Part shown: positions 7,556 through 16,143 of the stretch, one piece after another
Numbering within the stretch: the first letter of the stretch is position 1
Layout of the letters: every line of letters starts with the position of its first letter
Source of the DNA: Rhodoferax sp.
Lineage (GTDB): Bacteria > Pseudomonadota > Gammaproteobacteria > Burkholderiales > Burkholderiaceae_C
NCBI GenBank assembly: GCA_018061265.1
Contig: JAGOUM010000009.1
Span: forward strand, 1 to 64,000
Length of the DNA stretch: 64,000 bases
Reading direction: 5' to 3'
Position numbers and translations under genes: made by a program
The notes under the pieces: model-generated
What the model was told of the DNA's origin: nothing
Databases searched by the model: none
What the model saw: only the letters and a program-made list of their open reading frames with translations

Positions 7556-9124
7556 TCAGGCACACATTTGGGCCAGCAGGCCCGCTGTGGAGCCGTCCAA
7601 GCCGCCGATGTTGCCAGTTTTCAGGCGGGCTTCGACATCCTTGGCCAGCACTTTGCCCAACTCCACCCCCCATTGGTCAAAACTGTTGATTCCCCACAGG
7701 CTACCCGACACAAACACCCGGTGCTCCTGCAAAGCGATCAAGGCACCCAGGCTGCCCGGGCTGAGCTCGTCCAGCAGCAAGAAGGTGCTGGGTCGATTGC
7801 CTTTGAAGTTTTTATGCCCACCCGCGTCGGACTTGCCCAGCATCAGTGCCTGTGCCTGCGCCAACACATTGGCCAACAGCAATGTGTGATGGCCGCTCAG
7901 GTCGTGCCGGGGGTTCTTGACTGCCACAAACTCCACGGGCACCACGTCGGTGCCCTGATGCAGCATTTGAAAGTAGGCATGTTGGCCGTTGGTGCCGGGT
8001 TCACCCCAGACCACCGGCGCGCTGGCGAACGGTAGAACGGCACCATCGAGATCCACCCCCTTGCCGTTGCTTTCCATCTCCAATTGCTGCAAGTAGGCCG
8101 GGTACCGCTTGAGGGCACTGTGGTAGGGTGCCACGCTACGGCTGCCAAACCCGTGAAAATTGCGGTACCAGATGTCCAGCAGACCCAGCCGCACCGGCAG
8201 ATTACGCGCCAGCTCTGCGCTGCGGAAATGCTCATCCATCGCGTGTGCGCCGGCGAGAAAGTCCCTGAAGCCCTGGGCACCAATGGCAATCGCCAGCGGC
8301 AGACCAATGGCCGACCAGACCGAATACCGCCCGCCCACCCAGTCCCAGAATCCAAAGGTGGTGGTGATGCCAAAGGCATTTGCCGCCGCAACGTTGGTGG
8401 TGAGCGCCGCAAAATGACGGGCAACGTCGGTGCCACCCTGCGCCACAAACCAGGCTTTGGCACTGTGGGCGTTGGTCATGGTTTCGATTGTGGTGAAAGT
8501 CTTGCTGGCAATCAGGAACAGTGTGTGCTCGACCTCGATTTTCTTCAGTACCGCGGCCAGCTCATGGCCATCCACATTAGAGACAAAGTGGAATCGCTTG
8601 GTGGGTGTCACATAAGCGTCCAGTGCCAGCACAGCCATCTGGGGCCCCAGATCAGAGCCGCCGATGCCGATGTTGACCACATCGGTGATACCGTCGTCGG
8701 CCCGCAGGTTCTCGGCGTAAGCCAACATGGCGTCCAGCGTGGCGTGCACCTGGGCCAGCTCAGACGCTACATTACCAAGAGCTTCTCTGGCATGTTGCAT
8801 ATGCGCTAGAGGCGGATTTCTTAACAACCAGTGCATCACCTGCCGATCTTCTGTCGTGTTGATCTTGACACCGGCAAACATCGCGTCGCGGTGCTGCTCC
8901 AGTCCACTCTGTCGTGCCATTTCCAGCAGCGCCTGTTCTGTGGCCACATCCATGAGGTTTTTTGACAAATCAGCAAACACATAAGGTGCAGTCTGGCTCA
9001 GCGCGGCAAATCGACCGGCATCCGACGCAAATGCCGTTCGCAGATCAAACTCAAGACCGGTCTGTTCAAAGTGTTGTTGCAAAACGCTCCATGCGGGCGT
9101 GCGGTCGCAGCGGGTAGTCATCAT
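7556..9124 (-). CDS. pgi: Glucose-6-phosphate isomerase
   Basis: Interconverts glucose-6-phosphate and fructose-6-phosphate in the cytosol. The 522-residue protein has the PGI signatures: VVNIGIGGSDLGPQM for phosphate binding, the GGRYSVWSAIGLPLA block, and catalytic residues in the VWGEPGTNGQHAYFQ and HQGTDVVPVEF segments. Only 2 bp separate its start from the tal stop, so the two are co-transcribed. The stretch NPPLAHMQHAREALGNV, before VHATLDAM, coincides with a degenerate copy of a 50-bp repeat found elsewhere in the window (8774-8823). Confidence 0.97.
   Translation of the reverse strand: MMTTRCDRTPAWSVLQQHFEQTGLEFDLRTAFASDAGRFAALSQTAPYVFADLSKNLMDVATEQALLEMARQSGLEQHRDAMFAGVKINTTEDRQVMHWLLRNPPLAHMQHAREALGNVASELAQVHATLDAMLAYAENLRADDGITDVVNIGIGGSDLGPQMAVLALDAYVTPTKRFHFVSNVDGHELAAVLKKIEVEHTLFLIASKTFTTIETMTNAHSAKAWFVAQGGTDVARHFAALTTNVAAANAFGITTTFGFWDWVGGRYSVWSAIGLPLAIAIGAQGFRDFLAGAHAMDEHFRSAELARNLPVRLGLLDIWYRNFHGFGSRSVAPYHSALKRYPAYLQQLEMESNGKGVDLDGAVLPFASAPVVWGEPGTNGQHAYFQMLHQGTDVVPVEFVAVKNPRHDLSGHHTLLLANVLAQAQALMLGKSDAGGHKNFKGNRPSTFLLLDELSPGSLGALIALQEHRVFVSGSLWGINSFDQWGVELGKVLAKDVEARLKTGNIGGLDGSTAGLLAQMCA
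8774..8823 (+). repeat. Degenerate copy of the 50-bp palindromic element, inside pgi
   Basis: Read on the + strand, a GAGCTT is followed after 17 bp by GCGCTAGAGGCGGATTT. This is the same layout as the copies in tlyA and the second DUF294 gene (TAGCTG, 23 bp ending in GCGCT, then A-x-AG-x-C and an ATTT end). The right half matches well and the left half poorly. It is in the antisense orientation relative to pgi and reads through without a stop. It could be an old insertion or a chance match. Confidence 0.35.
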
Positions 9125-9126
9125 GG

Positions 9127-10074
9127 TCAGTTTCCTAGCAAGAGTTGGTCCAGCTTGATGGCGTCAAGGCAAAACGCCCGAATACCCTCGGCCAGTTTTT
9201 CAGTGGCCATGGCATCCTGGTTCAGGGCCAGGCGAAATTCGGGTTCGTTATAGCTTACATGGGGCAGATCCAGCTGTTGTGACTGTCTGGCATCCAGCGA
9301 CCGCACCAGAGGTAACTCACTGTGTGCCAGCGTGGCCAGCAGATCCGGACTGATGGTGAGCAGATCACAACCGGCAAGCGCCGTGATCTGGCCCACATTG
9401 CGAAAACTCGCGCCCATAACTTCTGTGGCAATACCGAACTTTTTGTAGTAATTGAAGATCTGCATGACCGACTGCACACCAGGGTCCTGGGCACCCGTAT
9501 GGTCCGCCTCGACCCAAGTTGGCCCGGCTGATTTTTTGTACCAGTCGTAGATACGCCCGACAAACGGCGAGATCAGTTGCACCTTGGCCTGTGCACATGC
9601 CACCGCCTGCACAAACGAGAAGAGCAGGGTCAGGTTGGTATGGATGCCACGGCGCTCCAGTGCAGCCGCCGCCGAGATGCCCTCCCAGGTCGCAGCCACC
9701 TTGATCAATACCCGGTCGATATGAATACCCTGCGCCTGATACAGCTCGATCAAACGCTCCGCCCGGGTGATAGTGGCGCTGGTATCAAAACTGAGCCGTG
9801 CGTCGACCTCGGTGGAAACCCGCCCCGGAATGATGGACAATATCTCGCAGCCAAAACGAACCAGGAGACGATCCATCAGTTCATCCAGCGCGCGCCCCTG
9901 ATACTGGGCCACGGTTTCGGTCATCAACGACCGGTACTCGGCCTTTTGAACCGCTTTAAGGATCAGCGAAGGATTGGTTGTAGCGTCCTGTGGCTTAAAT
10001 TCAGCCATTTGCAGAAAGTCACCGGTGTCTGCCACCACTGTGGTGAACTGTTTGAGTGCGTCGAGTTGATTCAT
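9127..10074 (-). CDS. tal: Transaldolase
   Basis: Transfers a dihydroxyacetone unit from sedoheptulose-7-phosphate to glyceraldehyde-3-phosphate in the non-oxidative pentose phosphate pathway. The 315-residue length fits the TalB class. The Schiff-base lysine is Lys125 in the [12 protein letters not shown] motif, with the N-terminal [11 protein letters not shown] block and a [14 protein letters not shown] segment. The ATG at 10074 gives the usual MNQLDALKQ terminus; an in-frame upstream start would add 16 unrelated residues. It lies 56 bp after the ABC ATPase gene and 2 bp before pgi, and its substrate sedoheptulose-7-phosphate is one of the ligands known for AfuA-type binding proteins. Confidence 0.96.
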   Translation of the reverse strand: MNQLDALKQFTTVVADTGDFLQMAEFKPQDATTNPSLILKAVQKAEYRSLMTETVAQYQGRALDELMDRLLVRFGCEILSIIPGRVSTEVDARLSFDTSATITRAERLIELYQAQGIHIDRVLIKVAATWEGISAAAALERRGIHTNLTLLFSFVQAVACAQAKVQLISPFVGRIYDWYKKSAGPTWVEADHTGAQDPGVQSVMQIFNYYKKFGIATEVMGASFRNVGQITALAGCDLLTISPDLLATLAHSELPLVRSLDARQSQQLDLPHVSYNEPEFRLALNQDAMATEKLAEGIRAFCLDAIKLDQLLLGN

Positions 10075-10130
10075 GCCGCCATTATCCGGCGGCGATGTGT
10101 CAATCAAACCCGTTCTTGTCAAACGTCGGA

Positions 10131-11177
10131 TTACGAAGCCGCCACCACAGAGACTCCATGGTCCGCCAGCGTCAGGCCCACCTCGGCATCCAGGCTCAAC
10201 ACATCGGTCAGATCGGGCGAGACAACAAAGATCGGCCCCAGGCTGGTTTCAAAGGTGTACTCAAAAAAGCTGCCCAGATACGCGCGCTTGAGCAGCTTGG
10301 CAGTCAAGCCGGTGCCGTCGCGGTGAATATGCCAAGCTTCCGGTCGCACGGCCACTTTGACCTGACCGGCCGCCACCACTTGCCGCGCGGTGATCTGCAG
10401 TGGCCCCAGTTGCACACCACCGGCTGCATCGGCCACACCCGGGAACAGCATGGCCTCGCCCATAAACCCGGCAACAAACTCGCTGCCCGGGCGCTCGTAC
10501 ATGTCTTGCGGTGTGCCACGCTGGGCGATCAGGCCGTCGTTCATCACAATGATCTGGTCACTCACCGCCAGCGCCTCACTCTGGTCATGGGTGACATAGG
10601 CCACGGTGAGTTTCAGTCGCTGTTGCAGGCTACGGATCTCTTCACGCATGTCGCGGCGCAGACGCGCGTCCAGGTTGCTCAGGGGTTCATCAAACAGCAG
10701 GACGCCAGGCTCCAGGACCAGGGCGCGTGCCAGAGCCACGCGCTGCTGCTGGCCTCCCGACAACTCGCTGGGCAGGCGGTCGTCGTAGCCGACCAGACCC
10801 ACATTGCCCAAGGTTTCCACAGCACGCCGCTGTGCCTCGGTTTTTTCGACACCTGACATCTTCAGACCATACATCACGTTCTCCAGCACATTCATGTGCG
10901 GAAACAAGGCATAGCTCTGAAACATCATGCTGACATTGCGGTCGGCGGGCCCAAGTGTGGTGACGTCTTTGCCTTGCATCAGGATCTGCCCACCGGTCGG
11001 TGTTTCCAGACCGGCAATCATGCGCAGCACCGTGGTCTTGCCACAGCCAGAAGGCCCCAGGATGGTGGTGAGCGAGCCTTGCTCAATCTCAAAATTCACG
11101 CCTTTGATCACCAAGGGTGCGCTTTTGTCAATGCCGTAGCGCTTGGTGATGTTCTTGAATTCAACGCCGTAACTCAT
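10131..11177 (-). CDS. afuC: ABC importer ATP-binding subunit (AfuC/FbpC/PotA family)
   Basis: Energises the importer whose permease and binding protein are encoded just upstream. The 348-residue protein has Walker [10 protein letters not shown], signature [15 protein letters not shown], Walker [13 protein letters not shown] and the H-loop [12 protein letters not shown]-terminal TOBE-like regulatory domain follows from about residue 240. The ATG at 11177 has an AGGACC-type ribosome site; a start six codons upstream is less likely. By sequence alone this could be called a ferric, putrescine or sugar-phosphate ATPase. The phosphosugar reading comes from the gene neighbourhood. Confidence 0.9.
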   Translation of the reverse strand: MSYGVEFKNITKRYGIDKSAPLVIKGVNFEIEQGSLTTILGPSGCGKTTVLRMIAGLETPTGGQILMQGKDVTTLGPADRNVSMMFQSYALFPHMNVLENVMYGLKMSGVEKTEAQRRAVETLGNVGLVGYDDRLPSELSGGQQQRVALARALVLEPGVLLFDEPLSNLDARLRRDMREEIRSLQQRLKLTVAYVTHDQSEALAVSDQIIVMNDGLIAQRGTPQDMYERPGSEFVAGFMGEAMLFPGVADAAGGVQLGPLQITARQVVAAGQVKVAVRPEAWHIHRDGTGLTAKLLKRAYLGSFFEYTFETSLGPIFVVSPDLTDVLSLDAEVGLTLADHGVSVVAAS

Positions 11178-11191
11178 GGTGTTTGGTCCTG

Positions 11192-13402
11192 TCAATGGGC
11201 TGCAATGGGCTTGAGTTTGACGCCCGCCTTGCGACGCCCCAGCTTGCGCTCTCCCACCAGAAACTGGATCAGCGCGATGGCCGCCGACATCAGGATGATC
11301 AGCACCGTGCAGTACGCCAGCGCGACACCATAGTCGCCATTGCCGACACGGCCAATGATGTAGGAGGTGGCCAGCTCATTCTCGGCCGTGACCAGGAAGA
11401 TCACCGCACTGACGGTGGTCATGGCGCGCACAAAACTGTAGACCAAAGCCGCCACCAGTGCCGGTTTGAGCAGCGGCAGCACCACATGGCGCAGCGTCTG
11501 GAAGGTCGATGCACGCAGCATGACCGAGGCTTCGTCCAGCGAACGGTCCAGTTGCTTGAACGCTGCGGTGCCGGCACGCACGCCAACCGGCAGGTTGCGG
11601 AACATGAACGACAGCACAATGATCAGCCCGGTGCCTGTGAGCTCCACCGGTGGCACATTAAAGGCCAGGATGTAGCTCACCCCCAGCACCGTGCCCGGAA
11701 TGGCAAACGCCAGCAAGGCAATGAACTCAAACCAGCCCTGACCGCGAAACTCGGTACGTGCCAGCAGGTACGCAATCAGCAAGCCGACGGCAGCGGTCAT
11801 GGGTGCCGCAAGGCCAGCCAGCTTGACTGTGGTGAAAAACGAATTCCACGCCGTGCCCGCCCAAACCAGGCCAAACTGACCCCACTCAAGCCCGAATGCA
11901 GTCTTGAAATGCGCCAAGGTCAAGGTGTAGTCCCGGCCCCAGGTCTGGACAAAACCGCCAGCAAAGGCAAACAGATACACCACCACCGTGAACGCCAGCC
12001 ACGGATACACAACAAAATTGAGTACGCGGCGCAGCCCGTCGGGCAGCGCCATGGGTATACCAGCGTCCCCTTTGCCACTGACGGTGGTGTAGTTTTGTTT
12101 GCCCAGCAGGCCACGTTGCAGCGCAAACACCGCCAAAGCGAACATGGTCAAAATCCAGGCCAGAGATGCCGCCTTGCCCTGATCGTATTGGGCACCCACA
12201 ATGGCAAAAAAGATGTCGGTGGACAGCACCGAGTATTGCCCCCCCACCACAATCGGATTGCCGAAGTCGGCAATACTCTCAATAAAGCCGACCAGAAAAG
12301 CATTGGCCAAGCCGGGCTTGAGAAGTGGCAAAGTGACGGTGAAGAAGGTTTTGCTGCGACTGGCACGCAGAGTCTGCGCTGCCTCTTCCATGCTCGGGGC
12401 CACACCCTGCACCACCCCGCGCATGATCATGAAGGCAATCGGGGTAAAGGCAAACAGCTGCGCAATCCAGATGCCAAACAGGCCATAAAACCAGCGTGTG
12501 GGCGGCATGTCAAAGGCGTATTCCAGAAACTGGTTGACTACCCCGGCGCGGCCGAACAGCAGAATCAGCCCCAGTCCGACCACAAAGGGTGGTGTGATGA
12601 TGGGCAACAAGGCGATGACCCGCAACGGCCCCTGCACCCGTGGTCCGGCACTGCGCTCGGCCAACAAGGCCATCATGGTGCCCATGACCACCGTGCCGGT
12701 CGCTGTCAGCAGCGCCAGAAACAAGGTGTTCCACGCCACACCGCAGCGCACGCCACCGGCCAGACAACTCAGGCCCCAAACCCGCTCATGGCCAATACGC
12801 TCAAAGATCGCCGATGCTGCCCAATGCCCTTCCTCATTGAGGAAAGCGCCATACAGTGCCTTGGTCACCGGAAAGGCAATAAACAACAGCAGCAGCACCG
12901 AACAGCCAAACACACTGGCGGCAATAAAAAGATCACCTTTGAAAAAGCCCCGGCGCGCCACGCCAAAGGCGGTGAGCATCACCAGCGACAGCAAGGCGAT
13001 AAATGCACCAATACCAATGCCATACTGATTGACAGACAGCTCACCGAACTGGGCATTCAGTACTGCAAAAGACCAGCCGCGCGCGCCGATCAGGAACCCG
13101 CTGACCAACAAGCCCAAAAAACCCAACAGGCCACCGGCCAGCAGCCAGTTGCTTTGGGACCGGCCCGCCGGCACCAGCAGGCCAACGGCAGCGAGCCCGA
13201 GCCCGATCAGGCCCAGACTCAGCCAGACGCGGCCGTGCACCAGCACCTGAACCAGCCCATTGCCGGTCTCAGCCCCGCCAAAAATCTGCGTCAGAACGCT
13301 GTACCAGGCGGTGTCCTGAATCGCATACCAAGGCAACAGCCCATAGGCCAGCAGGCCAACAATGAGCCAGAGGCGAATGGCCAGGTTCGGGCTTTTGCTC
13401 AC
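11192..13402 (-). CDS. afuB: ABC importer permease, two fused transmembrane halves (AfuB/FbpB family)
   Basis: A 736-residue inner-membrane protein with two BPD_transp_1 domains in tandem, so one chain forms the whole channel. Each half has its ATPase-docking EAA loop: EEAAQTLRASRSKT near the middle and DEASVMLRASTFQT in the C-terminal third, both followed by LPLLKP. Several extra N-terminal membrane segments precede the first half, as in AfuB. The start is a GTG at 13402, three bases after the afuA stop, so translation is coupled. A 14-bp gap leads to the ATPase gene. Confidence 0.92.
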   Translation of the reverse strand: MSKSPNLAIRLWLIVGLLAYGLLPWYAIQDTAWYSVLTQIFGGAETGNGLVQVLVHGRVWLSLGLIGLGLAAVGLLVPAGRSQSNWLLAGGLLGFLGLLVSGFLIGARGWSFAVLNAQFGELSVNQYGIGIGAFIALLSLVMLTAFGVARRGFFKGDLFIAASVFGCSVLLLLFIAFPVTKALYGAFLNEEGHWAASAIFERIGHERVWGLSCLAGGVRCGVAWNTLFLALLTATGTVVMGTMMALLAERSAGPRVQGPLRVIALLPIITPPFVVGLGLILLFGRAGVVNQFLEYAFDMPPTRWFYGLFGIWIAQLFAFTPIAFMIMRGVVQGVAPSMEEAAQTLRASRSKTFFTVTLPLLKPGLANAFLVGFIESIADFGNPIVVGGQYSVLSTDIFFAIVGAQYDQGKAASLAWILTMFALAVFALQRGLLGKQNYTTVSGKGDAGIPMALPDGLRRVLNFVVYPWLAFTVVVYLFAFAGGFVQTWGRDYTLTLAHFKTAFGLEWGQFGLVWAGTAWNSFFTTVKLAGLAAPMTAAVGLLIAYLLARTEFRGQGWFEFIALLAFAIPGTVLGVSYILAFNVPPVELTGTGLIIVLSFMFRNLPVGVRAGTAAFKQLDRSLDEASVMLRASTFQTLRHVVLPLLKPALVAALVYSFVRAMTTVSAVIFLVTAENELATSYIIGRVGNGDYGVALAYCTVLIILMSAAIALIQFLVGERKLGRRKAGVKLKPIAAH

Positions 13403-13405
13403 AAA

Positions 13406-14416
13406 TTAACGGGGCAGCGAGTTGACTTCTTTTTCCCACTTGGCAATCAGGCGCTTGCGCTCGGCGGACGCACCGTACTTGGCGTAGTCGTAATTGATGA
13501 ACTTGATCTTCTTGAAATCAGGCACGTTTTTGTCGACCTTGGCGGCCTTGTTGGAAGGCACCTGGAACTGTTTGGCCGCTGCGGCCATTTCCTGCGCCGC
13601 CGGGGTCAGCGCCCATTCATAGAACTTCTTGGCGGCCTCAAGATTGCGCGCACCCTTGATGATGCTCATGGAACCGATTTCAGCGCCGGTCCCGTCGGTC
13701 GGTGTGATCGCCTCAACCGGGAAACCATTGAGCTTTTCACCAGGTGCGTCGTGCACAAAGCTGATCGACACCGTGGTTTCGCCACGGGCCGCCGCCTTGA
13801 TCGGGCCGGTGCCACTTCGGGTGTACTGGCTGATGTTTTTGTGCAACTTCTTCATGTACTCAAATGCCTGGTCCTCACCCATCATCTGAACCAGCGTGGC
13901 CACCATGGTGTAGGCGGTACCGCTTGAGGCCGGGTTGGCCACCTGAATTTCGCCTTTCAAAGCGGGGTTGAGCAAATCGTTCCAGGTTTTTGGCACGGGC
14001 AATTTTTTCTTCGCCAGCAGTTCGGTGTTGTAACCAAAGCCCAGAGGCCCCGAATAAATGCCAACCGTGCGGTACTTGGACTGGGCTGCCTGTTGCTGGG
14101 CCCAACCTTGCAGTTGCGGCAGCGTGGCGGATTTGTATTCCAGCGACAGGCCTGACTCGGCCGCCTGCAGATGCGGGTCACCCGTGCCGCCAAACCAGAT
14201 GTCGGTCTTGGGGTTGTCTTTTTCAGCGATCAACTGGGCCAGCGCCTCACCCGAGCCTTTCATCGAGATATTGATCTTGGTGCCTGTCGTTTTGCCATAA
14301 ACGGTGCCGATCATGTTGCACCATTCGGCTTGCACCGAGCAAATCACGTTCACGGTTTGCGCCTGGACCACACCACTGGCGGCGGCCAAGGCCGAAACCA
14401 ACAACAACTTCTTCAT
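13406..14416 (-). CDS. afuA: Periplasmic binding protein of the AfuA type, probable sugar-phosphate binder
   Basis: A 336-residue extracellular binding protein with signal peptide MKKLLLVSALAAASGVVQAQ and a TAGGAG ribosome site. It resembles AfuA, long annotated as ferric-binding but shown for Actinobacillus and pathogenic E. coli to bind glucose-6-phosphate, fructose-6-phosphate and sedoheptulose-7-phosphate. Typical segments are CSVQAEWCN near the mature N terminus, GSGEALAQLIAEKDNPK and DIWFGGTGDPHLQAAE. The adjacent Tyr-Tyr pair that holds iron in FbpA proteins is absent from the whole sequence. It heads a run with tal and pgi and diverges from zwf-hexR, which supports a phosphosugar role. 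The ligand itself is inferred. Confidence 0.8.
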   Translation of the reverse strand: MKKLLLVSALAAASGVVQAQTVNVICSVQAEWCNMIGTVYGKTTGTKINISMKGSGEALAQLIAEKDNPKTDIWFGGTGDPHLQAAESGLSLEYKSATLPQLQGWAQQQAAQSKYRTVGIYSGPLGFGYNTELLAKKKLPVPKTWNDLLNPALKGEIQVANPASSGTAYTMVATLVQMMGEDQAFEYMKKLHKNISQYTRSGTGPIKAAARGETTVSISFVHDAPGEKLNGFPVEAITPTDGTGAEIGSMSIIKGARNLEAAKKFYEWALTPAAQEMAAAAKQFQVPSNKAAKVDKNVPDFKKIKFINYDYAKYGASAERKRLIAKWEKEVNSLPR

Positions 14417-14471
14417 AAAAACTCCTAGAAAAAATCAAAAGGGCACCAACACCATTGAACTGGCGGCACCC

Positions 14472-14502
14472 GTATAAGCTTGAGCGTCAGGCAATGTGTC
14501 AA
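14472..14502 (-). promoter_or_regulatory. Candidate sigma-70 promoter for the afu-tal-pgi run
   Basis: On the minus strand, TTGACA (complement of 14497-14502) and TTATAC (complement of 14472-14477) are separated by 19 bp, or by 18 bp to CTTATA. Transcription would begin near 14465, giving a leader of about 47 bases before afuA. The spacing is longer than ideal. Confidence 0.35.
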
Positions 14503-14599
14503 TTTCATGACTGTACTGCGAATTTCTTGACAAACACATCGGGGAAACGCCAAGTTTTTGACCATTCAGTCAGAAAGTTACATGAATTACACGAGAACA

Positions 14600-14614
14600 T
14601 GAAACTAAGTTACA
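14600..14614 (+). promoter_or_regulatory. Candidate HexR operator between afuA and zwf
   Basis: TGAAACTAAGTTACA is a near-palindrome: 12 of 15 positions match its own reverse complement, with half-sites TGAAAC and TGTAAC. It resembles published HexR sites built on TGTARY half-sites. It lies 46 bp before the zwf start in the divergent region shared with afuA, and hexR is two genes away. Two further TTACA motifs (14578-14582 and 14587-14591) lie just upstream. A TTGACC at 14558-14563 could be a -35 element for zwf, but no good -10 follows it. Confidence 0.45.
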
Positions 14615-14659
14615 GTTCGTCCTGTTTTTCCTGTTTTAAACCTCATTCCGCAAACCAAC

Positions 14660-16114
14660 ATGAGTTTTGACCTTGTTCTATTTGGCGGCACAGGCGACCT
14701 GACCTGGCGCAAACTGATGCCAGCCTTGTTCCAGGCCTTCAAACACGGCACGCTTCCCGAGGGTGCACGCATCATTGGTGTGGGTCGGGATGAACTCACC
14801 GACGAACATTACCGTGAACTGATCCACGGCCGTTTTACCCAGGTGGACCTGGCCAAACGCCCGACGCCCGAGGAGTTTGCGCGTTTCTGCCAGTTGCTTG
14901 AGTTTGTACGGATGGACCTCTCCAAACCCGAGCACTACACCTATCTGCGCGACAAACTCGCACAGCGCCAGGCCGATACCGTGGTGATGTATCTGGCCAC
15001 CGCGCCGAGCCTGTTCACCACCATTTGCGAACAACTCGCCGCGGCGGGCTTAAACACACCGCACACCCGCGTGGTATTGGAAAAGCCGCTGGGCCACGAT
15101 ATGGCAAGCAACCGCGCTATCAATCAGGCCGTTGGGCAAGTGTTTACCGAGCACCAGATCTACCGCATTGACCACTATTTGGGCAAACCTTCGGTCCAGA
15201 ATCTGTTTGCACTGCGCTTTGGCAATGCGCTGTTTGAGCCACTGTGGCGACGCGAACATATTGCCAACATCCAGATCACCATGGCCGAGGAACTGGGCGT
15301 GGAGAAACGCGGCGCGTTTTATGAGACCACCGGCGCCCTGCGCGACATGATGCAGAACCACGCACTTCAGTTGCTGTGCGCCATCGGCATGGAGCCGCCG
15401 ATCAACTCCCATGCTGACGCGATCCGCGACGAAAAGCTCAAGGTGCTGCGCAGCCTCAAGCCCTGGTCGGCTGAGTCTCTGGCGCAGGATGTGATCCGTG
15501 GTCAGTACAGCGCTGGGAGCATCAATGGCCAGCCCGTGCCAGGTTACCGCGAAGAGCTCGGCGTGACTCCCGACAGCCGCACCGAAACCTTTGTCGCGCT
15601 GCGCACCGAGATTTCCAACTGGCGCTGGGCGGGTGTGCCGTTCTACATCCGCACCGGCAAACGCCTGGCAGGTCGCGACGCGCGCATTGTGGTGAACTTC
15701 CGGCCCACACCCCACGCCATTTTTAACTCGCAGATTGGCATGGCCAACCGGCTGGTGATCAATCTGCAGCCGCGTGACGGGCTGGAGTTGCACCTGCTGG
15801 CCCAGGCCCAGGACAAACGACATCACAGCAGCATCCTGGCACCGGTGCAACTCGATCTGGACTTTGACAAACGCTTTGGAGCAGAACGCGTGGGCGCTTA
15901 CGAGCGGCTGCTGCTTGATGTGATTGATGGCCGGCTGAATCTGTTTGTACGCAGCGACGAGCAGGTTGAGGCCTGGCGCTGGGTGGAGCCGATACTCAAA
16001 CACTGGGCTGGCGACCCACAAGGGCCGCGCCCCTATGCATGCGGCAGTTGGGGGCCAAGCGCCACCAGCGCGATGATCGCCCGCGACGGCTTTTGCTGGA
16101 GTGAAGAAGCATAA
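14660..16114 (+). CDS. zwf: Glucose-6-phosphate 1-dehydrogenase
   Basis: Oxidises glucose-6-phosphate to 6-phosphogluconolactone with NAD(P)+, the entry to the Entner-Doudoroff and oxidative pentose phosphate routes. The 484-residue protein has the nucleotide-binding FGGTGDLTWRKL at the N terminus and the active-site RIDHYLGK at residues 169-176. The EKPLGHD block and the IRTGKRL strand also fit. The start at 14660 follows a short leader with a candidate HexR palindrome. It forms a pair with hexR, 29 bp downstream. Confidence 0.97.
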   Translation: MSFDLVLFGGTGDLTWRKLMPALFQAFKHGTLPEGARIIGVGRDELTDEHYRELIHGRFTQVDLAKRPTPEEFARFCQLLEFVRMDLSKPEHYTYLRDKLAQRQADTVVMYLATAPSLFTTICEQLAAAGLNTPHTRVVLEKPLGHDMASNRAINQAVGQVFTEHQIYRIDHYLGKPSVQNLFALRFGNALFEPLWRREHIANIQITMAEELGVEKRGAFYETTGALRDMMQNHALQLLCAIGMEPPINSHADAIRDEKLKVLRSLKPWSAESLAQDVIRGQYSAGSINGQPVPGYREELGVTPDSRTETFVALRTEISNWRWAGVPFYIRTGKRLAGRDARIVVNFRPTPHAIFNSQIGMANRLVINLQPRDGLELHLLAQAQDKRHHSSILAPVQLDLDFDKRFGAERVGAYERLLLDVIDGRLNLFVRSDEQVEAWRWVEPILKHWAGDPQGPRPYACGSWGPSATSAMIARDGFCWSEEA

Positions 16115-16143
16115 AAACACAGCCCAACTCAGGACACCCAACC

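Noticed and set aside
9250-9300. TTATAGCTT in tal as an element copy
   Set aside because: It encodes the normal transaldolase segment [11 protein letters not shown] and lacks the GCGCT half at the expected distance.
11183-13927. A 914-codon open frame on the + strand opposite the permease gene
   Set aside because: It mirrors the codon bias of a GC-rich membrane protein gene on the other strand; the translation is rich in His, Gln and Arg with no domain character. Similar long antisense frames lie opposite the dctP-like gene (1236-2246) and the pseudokinase-exonuclease gene (51101-52969).
10131-14416. Ferric iron ABC transporter (FbpABC)
   Set aside because: Family resemblance alone allows it, but the binding protein has no Tyr-Tyr pair and the neighbours are tal, pgi, zwf and hexR. 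Not excluded by experiment.
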